A DNA stretch of 64,000 bases from Streptococcus hyointestinalis (GTDB lineage Bacteria; Bacillota; Bacilli; Lactobacillales; Streptococcaceae), in contig NZ_UHFN01000002.1 of assembly GCF_900459405.1 (NCBI RefSeq), forward strand, positions 1 through 64,000, read 5' to 3'. Positions 33,065 through 42,860 of the stretch are shown here, in pieces; position 1 is the first letter of the stretch, and each line of letters opens with the position of its first letter. Below the pieces are notes generated by a model. It was not told the origin of the DNA. It was given only the letters and a program-made list of their open reading frames with translations, and ran no database searches. The position numbers and the translations under genes are program-made.

Positions 33065-34590
33065 CCGTCGAGACCCCTTACTTTAGTGAGGGGAGGAAAC
33101 GGTTGTCCTCCTTTTTTTGATATTGTAACAACTTTTCTATTAAATTCATGACTATAATATGGTATAATTAAGTCATGAAAATAATTCAATAGAAAGGAGT
33201 TGGATATGGATTTGAATCGAGTGATTAAAGCACGTATTGTGTTTGATAATCAGAACGATATTATGAAAATGGTCGAATCGCAAGAAGCGTATCGACAAGG
33301 TTGTAACTTTGTTTCAGACTACATTTTCAATCACGGTTTTCAGTTAAATGCTACAGCATTAAACAAATTTGTTTACAGTGATTTACGTGAACAATTTGGA
33401 CTTAAATCACAAATGGCTCAATCCTGTATACGAACCGTTGTGGCACGGTACAAAACTGTACAAACTCAATTGCGTAAACAACGTGTCTGGGACGGTTACA
33501 AGAAAGATAATCATGGGAATGAAGTTAGAAACTACATTAACAAAGATTTAGACTTTCTTTGGAAACCAATTGCTTTCAGTCGTCCGCAACTAGATTTAGT
33601 ACGCAATCGTGATTATTCCTATACCAAAAACGGTAAGGTATCTTTGAACACCATTCATGGACGTGTGATTGTTAAACCGATTTACAACGGTTTTGAACAA
33701 TATTTTGACGGTTCATGGACACTAGGTACTGCCAAGATTCTTAAATCAGGTAAACACTGGTTTATGCATATCGCAGTAACCAAGGAATTAAACGACCAAG
33801 AACCTGAAATCAGAAACGTTGTTGGTATTGACCGTGGTTTAAGACAATTGGTGACCACTTATGACAATAAGGGTAAAACTACGTTTTACTCTGGTAAGCA
33901 AATTGGTCACAAACGCCGTAATTATGCACGGTTACGTAAAGAGTTGCAATCTAAAGGTACAAAGTCCGCTAAACGAAGACTTAACGCTATTAATCAACGA
34001 GAATCCCGTTGGATGAACGATGTTAATCATCGTATTTCTAAGACACTCGTTGACACCTATGGTTCAGGAACTTTGTTTATGCTAGAGGATTTAACTAATG
34101 TCACCTTTGATACTGTTTCCAAGCGTAAGAAAGAAAACCGTTATGAACATCATTCCTGGGCTTTTTACGACTTGGAACAAAAATTGGCTTATAAAGCTAT
34201 AGCGAACGGTTCCATTGTTGTTAAATCGGATGCACATTACACAAGTCAACGTTGTCCAAAATGTGGTCACATTGATAAAGACAATCGTAATAGAACAAAT
34301 CATGAATTTTGTTGTAAACGGTGTTCTTTTAGAACCAATGATGACCGTGTGGCAAGTATGAACATTCAGTTCTTAGGAACTTTGTATAATAGTGGCGTTG
34401 AGAAACCACGTTTTGAAAAACATGAAATAAATCAGTGAGCCTCACATGGTTTACTGTTGGGTAGCTGAAACAATAGTTTCTTGTCAACCTGCCCCGATGT
34501 GGTAACGTTGTGTCTAGGAGTTGGTAAAACGTTTGTACTAGATTAGTTACTACAAGCCCGTCACTTTAGTGACGGGTAGTTGACTCCAAT
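33063..34590 (+). mobile_element. IS605-type tnpB element
   Basis: The left end forms AACCGTCGAGACCCCTTACT with a CCCC..GGGG hairpin closing on AAACGGTT. The right end has CCCGTCACTTTAGTGACGGG then TAGTTGAC. Only tnpB is present. It interrupts or truncates a paralogue of the 32499 gene. Candidate guide RNA region 34439-34590. Confidence 0.7.
33206..34438 (+). CDS. tnpB: TnpB RNA-guided nuclease, 410 aa
   Basis: The ATG at 33206 follows GAAAGGAG. RuvC-I Asp in NVVGIDRGLRQLV, RuvC-II Glu in LFMLEDLTNVTF, zinc ribbon CPKCG...CKRCS, RuvC-III Asp in TNDDRVASMN. Catalytically complete. It lies 840 bp downstream of array D. Confidence 0.9.
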   Translation: MDLNRVIKARIVFDNQNDIMKMVESQEAYRQGCNFVSDYIFNHGFQLNATALNKFVYSDLREQFGLKSQMAQSCIRTVVARYKTVQTQLRKQRVWDGYKKDNHGNEVRNYINKDLDFLWKPIAFSRPQLDLVRNRDYSYTKNGKVSLNTIHGRVIVKPIYNGFEQYFDGSWTLGTAKILKSGKHWFMHIAVTKELNDQEPEIRNVVGIDRGLRQLVTTYDNKGKTTFYSGKQIGHKRRNYARLRKELQSKGTKSAKRRLNAINQRESRWMNDVNHRISKTLVDTYGSGTLFMLEDLTNVTFDTVSKRKKENRYEHHSWAFYDLEQKLAYKAIANGSIVVKSDAHYTSQRCPKCGHIDKDNRNRTNHEFCCKRCSFRTNDDRVASMNIQFLGTLYNSGVEKPRFEKHEINQ

Positions 34591-34620
34591 GCTACTTCTT
34601 AGACTTTTGCATATATTCTA

Positions 34621-34656
34621 AAAAAGACCTAGTTTTTTTTAAACTAAGTCTTTTTT
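34621..34656. terminator. bidirectional intrinsic terminator
   Basis: AAAAAGACCTAG..CTAAGTCTTTTTT. It ends the 41.5-34.7 kb transfer operon on the minus strand. Confidence 0.75.
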
Positions 34657-34672
34657 CTTATCATAATGGTAA

Positions 34673-36988
34673 TTACAGTTCAGTTTCGTTTTGTTTAGAA
34701 CCAATTCTATTCAACTTATCCTCTTTCACTTGCGGTTGTTGTGTCTGAGGTGTTGATTTTGGAGTTTGACTTGCTGTAGACGCCTGTTTTGGTTGTGGTT
34801 GCTGTCTTGCTGCACTAGGTGCTTGACTTTGTTGTCTTACACTATTTGGTGTTTTCTGTTGGCTCTGTTGTTGTGAAACTTGTTGTACCGGTCTTATTTG
34901 TTGCTTACTTCCTCCGCTCGCTCCAACGTCAGATGAAGGTTTATTGCTAACTCCAGTATTACCGTTGTTTGAGGCTGGCGATGTTTGGGCTCCTCCAGTC
35001 ATAAAATCTGGTCTTGGATCGTACCCATTATCATAGTGTTGACCTTGATAATCAATTCCACCTGTTAAATTGTTTTCTGTTGATGACTTAAATCCTGCTT
35101 GACTACCTTGTTGGAAGTTTTGTGTTGCAGCATTATCTACATTTTTTACAGCCGTTTTTGCTTTATCATATCCTGTCTTGACAGCATCACCAGCTTTATT
35201 AAGGGGTTGAACTATACCCTTATTAGCTGCATTTCCTAGGTTGTTTTTAATTGCATTACCGTAGCCATTTTGTTTAGCTGCATCTTTAAATCCGCTGACA
35301 GCTCCAGCCGATTTCGTAACACCGTTAAACGCTCCTTTAGCTCCACGTGCAGTAGCACTAGCTGCTTTACCACCAAAGTTTTTAGCTCCACGTGCCATGT
35401 TATTGATACCACGGACTAGACCTCCGGTTCGCTGACCTCCTGGCATTTTACGTCCAGCAACAGCGTTAACAGTTCCTGTGGCGAGTCTACCAGCCATCTG
35501 AGGTCCTTTATAAGCTGCAACACCTGCCCCTGCTGCCATCATCAAACCACTCTTAGCACCAGTAGAAACCCCTAACCAGTTTTCAATAGCTCGACTACCC
35601 ATAGTGGCTGCTACATAGGTTGCTACATATAGTGCAATGTGGGCAATGGCTGTCTCAAAGCTTGATAGACCACTTGTGAATGAACCTACAGCGTCTGTCG
35701 TTGCAGTTGGTGCGGATGAGAGAAACCACATGGCATACTTAACTATGATAACCTCAAAGAAGATACCAGCAATCCCAGAAAAGATTTGCCTTAATAAATC
35801 CAAAAACTTGGAACTATCTTCAACCGAAGTGTAGCCTACAATTGGAGCTACCATTGCGGATAAAAGTACATTAAAAATCGACCTTATCGTACTAAAAAGC
35901 AAACCAATAAGCAATAATAACAACATAATCTGTTCTACCCACAACGTTATCCATTCTACACGATATCTTGGATAGACAGGAATAAGAACATTACCTGCTT
36001 TCAAGATAGAATGGTATTTATACCCTGTAACCTCAACGAGACTAGGCTCACCGTCAGAGTCATATTCGTAACTCTTTAATACCGTATGGAAGATGGTTGG
36101 TAAACCAGTATAGAAATTGTTGTCTTTTGCTTGTTTGTCAAAATAATCAATCAACTCTTTGTTATTTGCTCCGTAGTTATCTGAAAAGTCGATACTATGT
36201 ACGTTATCGTCAGATATTTTGTTCAGTTTAACACCTTCTCCGAGTTGACTTCGGTTTATATAACCGTTATCACCATCAAACCTTCCAAGCTTATTAACAT
36301 CGAACTTGTTCTTGGCAAGCTGCCATAAGTCTGTTATATTATCTTGCAGTGGCTGGACGGAAAGCGAGTCGTTCTTCTTTGTTTCAGTTGGTGTGGACTC
36401 GGTAGCAACTGCACCAGAAGCCCTTATGTGCGATAGCTGTTCTTCTTGCTGAGCCTTCTTCTCCTGTCCTATTAAACTCAAGGAACTATTTGCAATCACA
36501 CTTCCAAAAGATGTCATAGCTGTAGGTAAGAAAGCTACTGCTGCTGTTACTAGGATAATGTGATTGAAGGCTTCCTTATATTTAAAGGGAGTTGAGAACA
36601 AGCTCATCAAAACTCGTGCGATAAGAAAAGCAACGAATACAGCCGAACCTACTAGCTGCAGTCCATGATAAACCTGTCCAACAACCGTGGATTGATTGCC
36701 CAGATTATCAAATAAACCAAATAGAGCAAATACCTTAGAAAAAAGTAACTCAACTGAAGTTGACAGACCGTAAATCTGCTTTGTTACCCACCCAGGAATA
36801 TTAAGCATCCAAACAACAAAACTTGGGATAGCGTGTAGATAGACACTCCATTGCCTTAAGAATGAAGCGACTATTTCCGCTTCTTTACTGTTTGTATCAA
36901 AGGTAGCTTTAGGGCCAAGATGACTGTCGCCAAGCTCATCAGTCATCTGCTGAAGCGAGTCCCAAAACCTATTCTGGTATTCAGACAT
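34673..36988 (-). CDS. VirB6/TrbL-like T4SS channel protein, 771 aa
   Basis: Polytopic membrane protein with about seven hydrophobic helices between residues 40 and 475. The last 280 residues are polar and low in complexity, rich in Gln, Asn, Ser and Gly. The layout matches large VirB6-like proteins of Gram-positive conjugation systems. It follows the VirB8-like gene by 14 bp. Confidence 0.75.
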   Translation of the reverse strand: MSEYQNRFWDSLQQMTDELGDSHLGPKATFDTNSKEAEIVASFLRQWSVYLHAIPSFVVWMLNIPGWVTKQIYGLSTSVELLFSKVFALFGLFDNLGNQSTVVGQVYHGLQLVGSAVFVAFLIARVLMSLFSTPFKYKEAFNHIILVTAAVAFLPTAMTSFGSVIANSSLSLIGQEKKAQQEEQLSHIRASGAVATESTPTETKKNDSLSVQPLQDNITDLWQLAKNKFDVNKLGRFDGDNGYINRSQLGEGVKLNKISDDNVHSIDFSDNYGANNKELIDYFDKQAKDNNFYTGLPTIFHTVLKSYEYDSDGEPSLVEVTGYKYHSILKAGNVLIPVYPRYRVEWITLWVEQIMLLLLLIGLLFSTIRSIFNVLLSAMVAPIVGYTSVEDSSKFLDLLRQIFSGIAGIFFEVIIVKYAMWFLSSAPTATTDAVGSFTSGLSSFETAIAHIALYVATYVAATMGSRAIENWLGVSTGAKSGLMMAAGAGVAAYKGPQMAGRLATGTVNAVAGRKMPGGQRTGGLVRGINNMARGAKNFGGKAASATARGAKGAFNGVTKSAGAVSGFKDAAKQNGYGNAIKNNLGNAANKGIVQPLNKAGDAVKTGYDKAKTAVKNVDNAATQNFQQGSQAGFKSSTENNLTGGIDYQGQHYDNGYDPRPDFMTGGAQTSPASNNGNTGVSNKPSSDVGASGGSKQQIRPVQQVSQQQSQQKTPNSVRQQSQAPSAARQQPQPKQASTASQTPKSTPQTQQPQVKEDKLNRIGSKQNETEL

Positions 36989-37002
36989 GCGTCATCCCTC
37001 CT

Positions 37003-38163
37003 TTACTCGCCCTTTGATTGGGATGTACCAAAGGCGCTTGATAAAGGTTCTGATACAACTACCCAGCCCCATTCAGAGGTCTTACTCTTCTTACAATTGA
37101 AAGAGATTTTTTGAGTTGTCGTTGAGCCGTCTGCTTCTTTGAATCCAACAATATAAGAGATAGTATAAACATTACCATCTACAGAAACATCATAGACAAG
37201 TAGTGAAGTAATGTTCTTCGCTTCTGGTTGTGTGTATTTGACATCCCCAGAAGATAAGAAAGGTTTGATATTATCTTTATTGCCAGAGTAATACTGTGCT
37301 AAGAAATATCGTCCAAAACTGTCTATCTTATGTTCGTTTTCCTGTAGCTTATTAGTTGACTTCAATTCATTGTAAAGATATTCTAGCTTAGTTTCTTGCT
37401 GCTTTATCTTATTATTTGCTATAAATCCATAGCATAAGCTGGAAAACGCCAATACACCTATGACACCAATCAAAACTGTGTGTAGCTTATCGTGTTTAAC
37501 CGGTTCTTCATAGTCATCATAGTAACTGGTTTTATCCACGTTTTTACTTTCTCCTCTTGTTATGGCAGTCTGTTTCTTCTTAGAAGGTACTTCTTCTGGT
37601 CTATCGAGAGCACCTTCTATTTCGCCTTTGCGTGGAAAAAGTGGATACTCAGTCCTTGATAAACCAAGGCTTGCGCCATAACTATCCATGAGATTATACT
37701 CGCCACTACAAAAGTATTTAGCCAGATATTCATATGAATATGCTTGAAAACGTTCATCTTTAAAAGTTGCTTCAATAATTGGGAGTACAATATTATCGTA
37801 TTCTTGAGTGATTCCAAACGGCACAATCATCGGACTATCGTCTAACGAGACTTTACCTGTTAGTTTACCTCTGCTATTGACTTGTCGACATAGTGCGACA
37901 CCCTCTAAGCCAAAGTAATCAAAATTCTGTTTAATTGCCTTAAAGAGCATTTCGGTTTGTCTAAATGTCAGAAATGGCAAAGAATTTCTGATGTTTATTT
38001 TAGGGTTGTTAGCAAAGTATTCAGTATCTAAATCAGTAATAATCTCATCTAGACGTGGATTTGTTTTAGGATTGGCACGTTCTTCCCACTGTACATAAAT
38101 AAACAAGGGGTCTGAAATCGAAACCCCTCTGCTCCCTTTGAAACCAAAGGTATTATCTGCCAT
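37003..38163 (-). CDS. VirB8/TcpC-like T4SS protein, 386 aa
   Basis: An N-terminal cytoplasmic region of about 225 residues, unusual in length, leads into one membrane helix (VLIGVIGVLAFSSLCYGFI) and a C-terminal extracellular domain of about 130 residues with FGRYFLAQYYSG...VYTISYIVGFKEADG. The last part resembles the NTF2-like fold of VirB8/TcpC. Confidence 0.65.
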   Translation of the reverse strand: MADNTFGFKGSRGVSISDPLFIYVQWEERANPKTNPRLDEIITDLDTEYFANNPKINIRNSLPFLTFRQTEMLFKAIKQNFDYFGLEGVALCRQVNSRGKLTGKVSLDDSPMIVPFGITQEYDNIVLPIIEATFKDERFQAYSYEYLAKYFCSGEYNLMDSYGASLGLSRTEYPLFPRKGEIEGALDRPEEVPSKKKQTAITRGESKNVDKTSYYDDYEEPVKHDKLHTVLIGVIGVLAFSSLCYGFIANNKIKQQETKLEYLYNELKSTNKLQENEHKIDSFGRYFLAQYYSGNKDNIKPFLSSGDVKYTQPEAKNITSLLVYDVSVDGNVYTISYIVGFKEADGSTTTQKISFNCKKSKTSEWGWVVVSEPLSSAFGTSQSKGE

Positions 38164-38172
38164 AGTCCACCT

Positions 38173-38511
38173 CTAATTAAATAATCCTTGAACGAAGGTT
38201 ACAAACGAGGCAGCCCCAGATACAACTGCAATACCGATAATAACCATCGGTAACCAGCCCATCGCTTTGCGTTTACCTAGATCACCAAAGACGAACATAA
38301 GACCAATGATTACCATACAAAGAACAAAAACATAAGGTGCGAAATTTGTTAACTTTTCTGTAACCGACTGTGCAGCGCTTTGACCTGACTGGAATGGGTC
38401 TCCATCAGCAAAAACAGGTGATGTTGCTAATGCTGTAGAAGCAAGCGCTGCTGCTGAAGCTAGCTTAGCTTTTGTGCCAGCTTTAAGTGAAGAAAAAGAT
38501 TTCTTTGTCAT
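38173..38511 (-). CDS. VirB2-like small pilin or channel subunit, 112 aa
   Basis: A signal peptide ends at about Ala35 (TSPVFADG). Two hydrophobic helices follow (YVFVLCMVIIGLMFVFG and MVIIGIAVVSGAASFVTFV) separated by a short basic loop (GKRKAMG). This is the VirB2/TrsC-like layout. First gene behind the class II promoter at 38.55 kb. Confidence 0.7.
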   Translation of the reverse strand: MTKKSFSSLKAGTKAKLASAAALASTALATSPVFADGDPFQSGQSAAQSVTEKLTNFAPYVFVLCMVIIGLMFVFGDLGKRKAMGWLPMVIIGIAVVSGAASFVTFVQGLFN

Positions 38512-38541
38512 TAGAAAACTCCTTATATCTAAGATACCTTC

Positions 38542-38590
38542 ATTATATCTGAAATCTAGATTTTGACTAGAGTACCATAGGGTATCCCCA
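38542..38590 (-). promoter_or_regulatory. class II promoter (CCTATGG box), T4SS operon 1b
   Basis: Minus strand: ACCCTATGGTACTCTAGTCA, then TTTCAGATATAAT with the -10 at 38547-38542. It matches the 31.2 kb promoter in both the box and the -10 surroundings. Confidence 0.65.
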
Positions 38591-38638
38591 TATAGGTGAA
38601 CGTAACGTCAAAACAAAAAACGCCCTCAAGCGCTTTTG

Positions 38639-40714
38639 TTATGCTCTTTCATGTTGATTTACTGTATCTTTAACCACACTAATATCCAAGTACCTTCTAT
38701 CAACTACAGTTACTTCATTATTGCTGTTTCTATGTGCTAGTGGCGGTTTACCTCTTAGCACTACAGTGGCTGTGTAATGGTCTGTATGTGTTCCTGGCAG
38801 AAAGTACATTTGACGTGAGATAACATTAGTTAGGTTGTCATCAATAGCTCTTTCTAATGGACGTGCACCATTTTTTTCATTTGTACCGATGTTTTTGAGG
38901 TATTCATAAAAGACTTTCCGATTATCATTGCCATTTTCATCAAGGTATTGTACGGAAAGATTAAGTTCCTTTTCCCATCTCTTCTCAAGGCTTTCCATTT
39001 TATTTTCGATAATCTCTTTGATAATATTTTCCGTTAACATATTCATAACTGATAGAAAACCCCAGCGATTGATGAATTCTGGTCGAAAGATGGTCTTTAG
39101 ATCACGTTCAATATTCGCCATAAAAGTCTTGAGAGACTGCTGATCCAATTTAGAAAAGTCGCCAGAGATGTGATACTTATTTTGGATTGTTTTATGCCCT
39201 GCGTTAGATGTAGCAATAACAACTGTGTTTGAAAAGTCGATAGTACGTCCGTCCACATTAGTTAAATGACCGTCATCCAGCACTTGTAAAAGAAGGTTGT
39301 GAACATCTGGGTGTGCCTTTTCAATTTCATCGAAAAGAAGAAGAGAGTAAGGGTTAAGTTTAACTTTTTCGGTCAAATAACCCTTTTCACCAGTTGTTGG
39401 ATTACCAATTAACTGATAGACGCTTTCTTTATTTTGATATTCTGTACAATCTATACGGATCATACTATCTGCTGTACCAAATAGTTGGATAGCTAGTTGT
39501 TTAGCTAATTCGGTCTTACCTACACCAGTCGTACCCAGCAGCATACCACTTCCGATTGGGCGGTTTCTATTCTGCATTCCAACAAGCCCCTTGTAGACTA
39601 CTGCACATATGGAGTGAATAGCGTGCGGTTGTCCTTTTACCACCTTGCCAATTTCATCCTCGATTGATTTTCTATCACCTTCGGAAATGCGAACAATAGA
39701 CTCCAAAGGAATATGTTTTTTTCGACTGACAATTTTTGCAATATCTACTAAACCAATGGTATCATCACCTGAAACATAAGCACGTGATGTAGCTTCATCG
39801 ATTAGGTCGATTGCCTTATCTGGTAGCTGTTTATCTGCCATGTAACGGATAGATAGATCAACAGTTGCTGCCAGAGCTTCGTCTGTGATGATGACTCCGT
39901 GCACATTCTCGTACCTTGGTTTTAACTTTTTCATAATGTAAAGAGCTTCATCACGATTTGGTTCTTCCACTCTGATTGGCTGTAAGCGACGTTCCATAGC
40001 TTCATCTTTTTCAATAAAGGTAAACTCTTTTGGTGTCGTTGCTGAAATAAGGAAAATCTCACCACGTGCCAGTGCCTGTTTTAATGCATTTGCCACGTCT
40101 AGTGTAGCACCATCACCTGCTCCAGTTCCCATAATAGTGTGCACCTCGTCAATAAAAAGGATATATTCTGATTTGTATTTTATAAGTTCAGCTACAATTT
40201 TATTGATTTTAGCGATGATGTCCTCTTTTTCGCCTTTTTCATTTAAAGTAACAGCTTTTATCGCACTAAGCTCTAATGAGCGTACAGTGATATTTCTAAA
40301 CTCTTTAGGCACTTGCCCTCTAATACACCTTGCACAAAACCCCTCGACAATAGCCGTTTTCCCTACACCTGCTTCACCGACCAATGCTGGAGAGTTTTTG
40401 TTTTGACGTAAGAGTGATACGATTATTTCGTCAATTTCTTCATCACGTCCATACGCTTCAAACTTATCAATCTTTGAGCGTACTTTTTCTGTAAGGTTCG
40501 TTGTAAATCGTTCAAGATATGGCGTCTTACTAGTACTCGAGTTTCCCTTTTGAACTTGCTTGTTTGCTTTTCCCTGTTTTGGACGCTTAATATTAGCAAA
40601 GGGCTTTTCTTGACGTAATTCATTCTGCTCCTGCCCTTGGCCAAAACTATGATTAGTTTTCTTCGTTTTAGGTCTAGGTGTTTGTGGTTGTAATTGTTTC
40701 TTATCTTCTGTCAT
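38639..40714 (-). CDS. Hsp100/ClpA-C-type double AAA+ ATPase, 691 aa
   Basis: A polar basic N-tail (about 70 residues) replaces the usual Clp N-domain. AAA1 has GEAGVGKT and ILFIDEVHTIMGTG. AAA2 has GTTGVGKT and LLLFDEIEKAHP, with sensor arginine region RPEFINRWG. The Clp family normally unfolds proteins; here the gene sits inside a T4SS operon. Because the VirB4-like protein lacks ATPase motifs, this could be the ATP-using engine for assembly or transfer. That role is inferred from position. Confidence 0.85.
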   Translation of the reverse strand: MTEDKKQLQPQTPRPKTKKTNHSFGQGQEQNELRQEKPFANIKRPKQGKANKQVQKGNSSTSKTPYLERFTTNLTEKVRSKIDKFEAYGRDEEIDEIIVSLLRQNKNSPALVGEAGVGKTAIVEGFCARCIRGQVPKEFRNITVRSLELSAIKAVTLNEKGEKEDIIAKINKIVAELIKYKSEYILFIDEVHTIMGTGAGDGATLDVANALKQALARGEIFLISATTPKEFTFIEKDEAMERRLQPIRVEEPNRDEALYIMKKLKPRYENVHGVIITDEALAATVDLSIRYMADKQLPDKAIDLIDEATSRAYVSGDDTIGLVDIAKIVSRKKHIPLESIVRISEGDRKSIEDEIGKVVKGQPHAIHSICAVVYKGLVGMQNRNRPIGSGMLLGTTGVGKTELAKQLAIQLFGTADSMIRIDCTEYQNKESVYQLIGNPTTGEKGYLTEKVKLNPYSLLLFDEIEKAHPDVHNLLLQVLDDGHLTNVDGRTIDFSNTVVIATSNAGHKTIQNKYHISGDFSKLDQQSLKTFMANIERDLKTIFRPEFINRWGFLSVMNMLTENIIKEIIENKMESLEKRWEKELNLSVQYLDENGNDNRKVFYEYLKNIGTNEKNGARPLERAIDDNLTNVISRQMYFLPGTHTDHYTATVVLRGKPPLAHRNSNNEVTVVDRRYLDISVVKDTVNQHERA

Positions 40715-40716
40715 TA

Positions 40717-41082
40717 TTATCTCCTAAAGCGGCGTTTGCGTTTTACTGTCACATTTGCGTCTGGATAAGCGTTCCTGTCAATAGAATAATAGCGCTTCTT
40801 TCGTTTCATGTGGAAGTATAGAATAGCATTGAAATTTGTTCCACCTGCGGTAGTAGGAAGAATAAGATAAAAAGCAAGAGCGGTAATTAAGATCAAAAAG
40901 ATAAGAAATTGAAGTTGTTGCTCAGGAGGAAAGATACGTCCGTTCATTTGTAATCCAAATATAAATGCCCCTGCTACAACCCCTGCTCTCAATACAGGAA
41001 AGCCATAATACTTAATTTCCTCGTAGAGTCCTCGTGGCATTCCCCAAGAGTTCTGCACTCCATCTTGTTGTTCTTCGTTCAT
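40717..41082 (-). CDS. PrgI/TcpE-like T4SS membrane protein, 121 aa
   Basis: The ATG at 41082 (MNEEQQDGVQNSWGMPRG) follows GAAAGGATTAC and is preferred over the longer frame. Two adjacent membrane helices lie at about 30-48 and 55-75. LPTTAGGTNFNAILYFHMKRKKRYY then a basic tail resemble small VirB3/PrgI-type partners of VirB4. Confidence 0.65.
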   Translation of the reverse strand: MNEEQQDGVQNSWGMPRGLYEEIKYYGFPVLRAGVVAGAFIFGLQMNGRIFPPEQQLQFLIFLILITALAFYLILPTTAGGTNFNAILYFHMKRKKRYYSIDRNAYPDANVTVKRKRRFRR

Positions 41083-41112
41083 AAATGTAATCCTTTCTAA
41101 GTCACTAATACA

Positions 41113-41165
41113 CATCCATATTTTAACCTCAAAATTTGATTTTGGATAGACCACCATAGGTTAGC
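41113..41165 (-). promoter_or_regulatory. class II-like promoter
   Basis: Minus strand: ACCTATGGTGGTCTATCCAA, then TTTTGAGGTTAAAATATGG. It is close to the 56.53-56.57 kb site. It should serve the 41082 gene and the ATPase after it. Confidence 0.5.
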
Positions 41166-41168
41166 GAG

Positions 41169-41480
41169 TTATGAGAATGTATTGAATGAATTAGCAACTT
41201 GGTACATAAATTCCCAAGAAAAACGGACATTTTTCTGAAGCCCTAACATCTCATCAACGGGAACTACCCAATTTTTCCCTTTCTTCCAGCGACGCATCCG
41301 AAAAGTATATTCCCCAAACGTAAAAGCTACTGTTCGCTCTATCGCATGAATACATTGATAACCTTGCGCTTTCATAACTGGTATCATACTCTCGTCATAG
41401 TTCTGAATATATTCTTCAAAACTCTTCGCATTATGTCTTGCTAATAACTCCCTTAGCTTACTTTCCTCAAAAAAGCTCAC
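41169..41480 (-). CDS. hypothetical protein, 103 aa; gap 41481-41832
   Basis: Unrecognised, helical at the N-terminus, with a basic Trp-rich strand region (FRMRRWKKGKNWVVPVDE). It begins the row of transfer genes. Between 41481 and 41832 I see only AT-rich spacer with a short GACTTC...GAAGTC hairpin. Confidence 0.5.
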   Translation of the reverse strand: MSFFEESKLRELLARHNAKSFEEYIQNYDESMIPVMKAQGYQCIHAIERTVAFTFGEYTFRMRRWKKGKNWVVPVDEMLGLQKNVRFSWEFMYQVANSFNTFS

Positions 41481-41832
41481 TCTTTTTTACCTCCTCAGAT
41501 TTGTCGGTAAAGATAATTGTATAGAGTGATAGAAAAGTTTTCAAATTTTTCTTTTTCTGGAATAAGAATTTCTTCTTTTTTCTAGTATCTATAGCTTAGA
41601 CAGATTACAGATACCTTTGATAAAAAACAAAAAAATAGTTTATAGTAACTAGTAAAGATAATCTAGGCTAATTAACACAATTGTCTTTAAATAACTCTTA
41701 ATTCAGTAATAATGTGCGACTAAATTTTTTAGGAACACAAAGGACGACTTCACTTGGAAGTCGCCTTTATCGTATTGTTGAAGATACTAAATATTGTAAT
41801 TAGCATAAACTAATATATAGTTCCAAAAAATA

Positions 41833-42612
41833 TTACTTGTAACCAATAATTTCTTCAGAGACCTCTGCAATAACCTCAGTAGGCACATCACTAATAGCTA
41901 ATAAATAAACCTTATTAAGTCTCGGATTAAAAATTCCTAAATTACGAACAGTCTTGAATTCAGGATTATTAGACTTTTTTCCCATTATGTAATAAATCAA
42001 CAACTGAAGTGTATGATCTTTGTTGGGGTCATGTTTAGATACTTTAAAGTCCCATACAGTATTTTCGGTTAAAAAGTCTCCATCACCGATAGTAATAATA
42101 TCAGTATAAGCACCATCCAAAGTAAAACCATCTTTGGTAATTGGTCCATAATTCTCAATAAACGTTAAAGACCGTTTTACCATTGTACGTATATTTTCAA
42201 TCGTTTCATCTGTAAGAATAGGACTATCTTTTTTCTGCATCGTTCTATAAACCGAACTATAAAACGAAGACATTCCCACACGATAATAAACATCATACTC
42301 TACAAGTTTGTGAGCACAACGTATTGTTCCATCATCTAGACCTTTAATTCTCTTTAGAAAGGCCTTTGCTAAGCCATACTCACCAATATTAATAGCTCCT
42401 TGAATAGATATCTTAAAAGCTTCTTCTGGAGAAGATCCATTCATAAAACGAGTAAGATAATCAACCAGCAATCCTATAAGACATGGAGCCACATTCTCTT
42501 TTTCGTATAAAGTAATATGATCATTGAACTGTTGTACGGTGAATGTTTTGGGACGAATATATCCTCCCCAAGGTTGCTTTACACTTTTAATACGTTGCGT
42601 TACTGAAGACAC
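41833..42612 (-). CDS. PD-(D/E)XK nuclease-like protein, 259 aa
   Basis: The C-terminal half has GDGDFLTENTVWDFKVSK, which fits the D...DxK catalytic motif, followed by HTLQLLIYYIMG, similar to the QxxxY helix of RecB-type nucleases. The N-terminal half is helical and unrecognised. It may be a restriction or recombination nuclease. It stands alone between the transfer genes and the RelBE pair. Confidence 0.6.
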   Translation of the reverse strand: MSSVTQRIKSVKQPWGGYIRPKTFTVQQFNDHITLYEKENVAPCLIGLLVDYLTRFMNGSSPEEAFKISIQGAINIGEYGLAKAFLKRIKGLDDGTIRCAHKLVEYDVYYRVGMSSFYSSVYRTMQKKDSPILTDETIENIRTMVKRSLTFIENYGPITKDGFTLDGAYTDIITIGDGDFLTENTVWDFKVSKHDPNKDHTLQLLIYYIMGKKSNNPEFKTVRNLGIFNPRLNKVYLLAISDVPTEVIAEVSEEIIGYK

Positions 42613-42673
42613 TTAGATTCCCTCCTTGTGAACAAGTATTTTATAAATTGAAATAACTATAATTAATGTAGTA

Positions 42674-42721
42674 GTGAACCACCCCTACCTCTTAGCGTAT
42701 GCGTAGGTAGGGGTGGTTCAC
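42674..42721. repeat. solo 48-bp palindrome (PATE-like), copy 1
   Basis: GTGAACCACCCCTACCT and its exact complement flank a 14-bp centre CTTAGCGTATGCGT. The sequence equals the right-end hairpin of the IS605 element at 17.55 kb extended to a perfect palindrome. It is likely mobilised in trans. Confidence 0.8.
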
Positions 42722-42860
42722 TATAATGATGTTTTTGTATGTCATCATAAAATACCCCTTATTGAAATTGATTCAGTATATCATACAATGACACATATGT
42801 AAATACTTTCTTAGAAAAATATAACTATCCTAGAGTCCGTGATTTATCAGGCGTTCAAAT

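Noticed and set aside
38639..40714. Ordinary chromosomal clpC or clpL
   Set aside because: The N-domain is replaced by a basic tail and the gene lies inside the transfer gene row, so a housekeeping role is unlikely.
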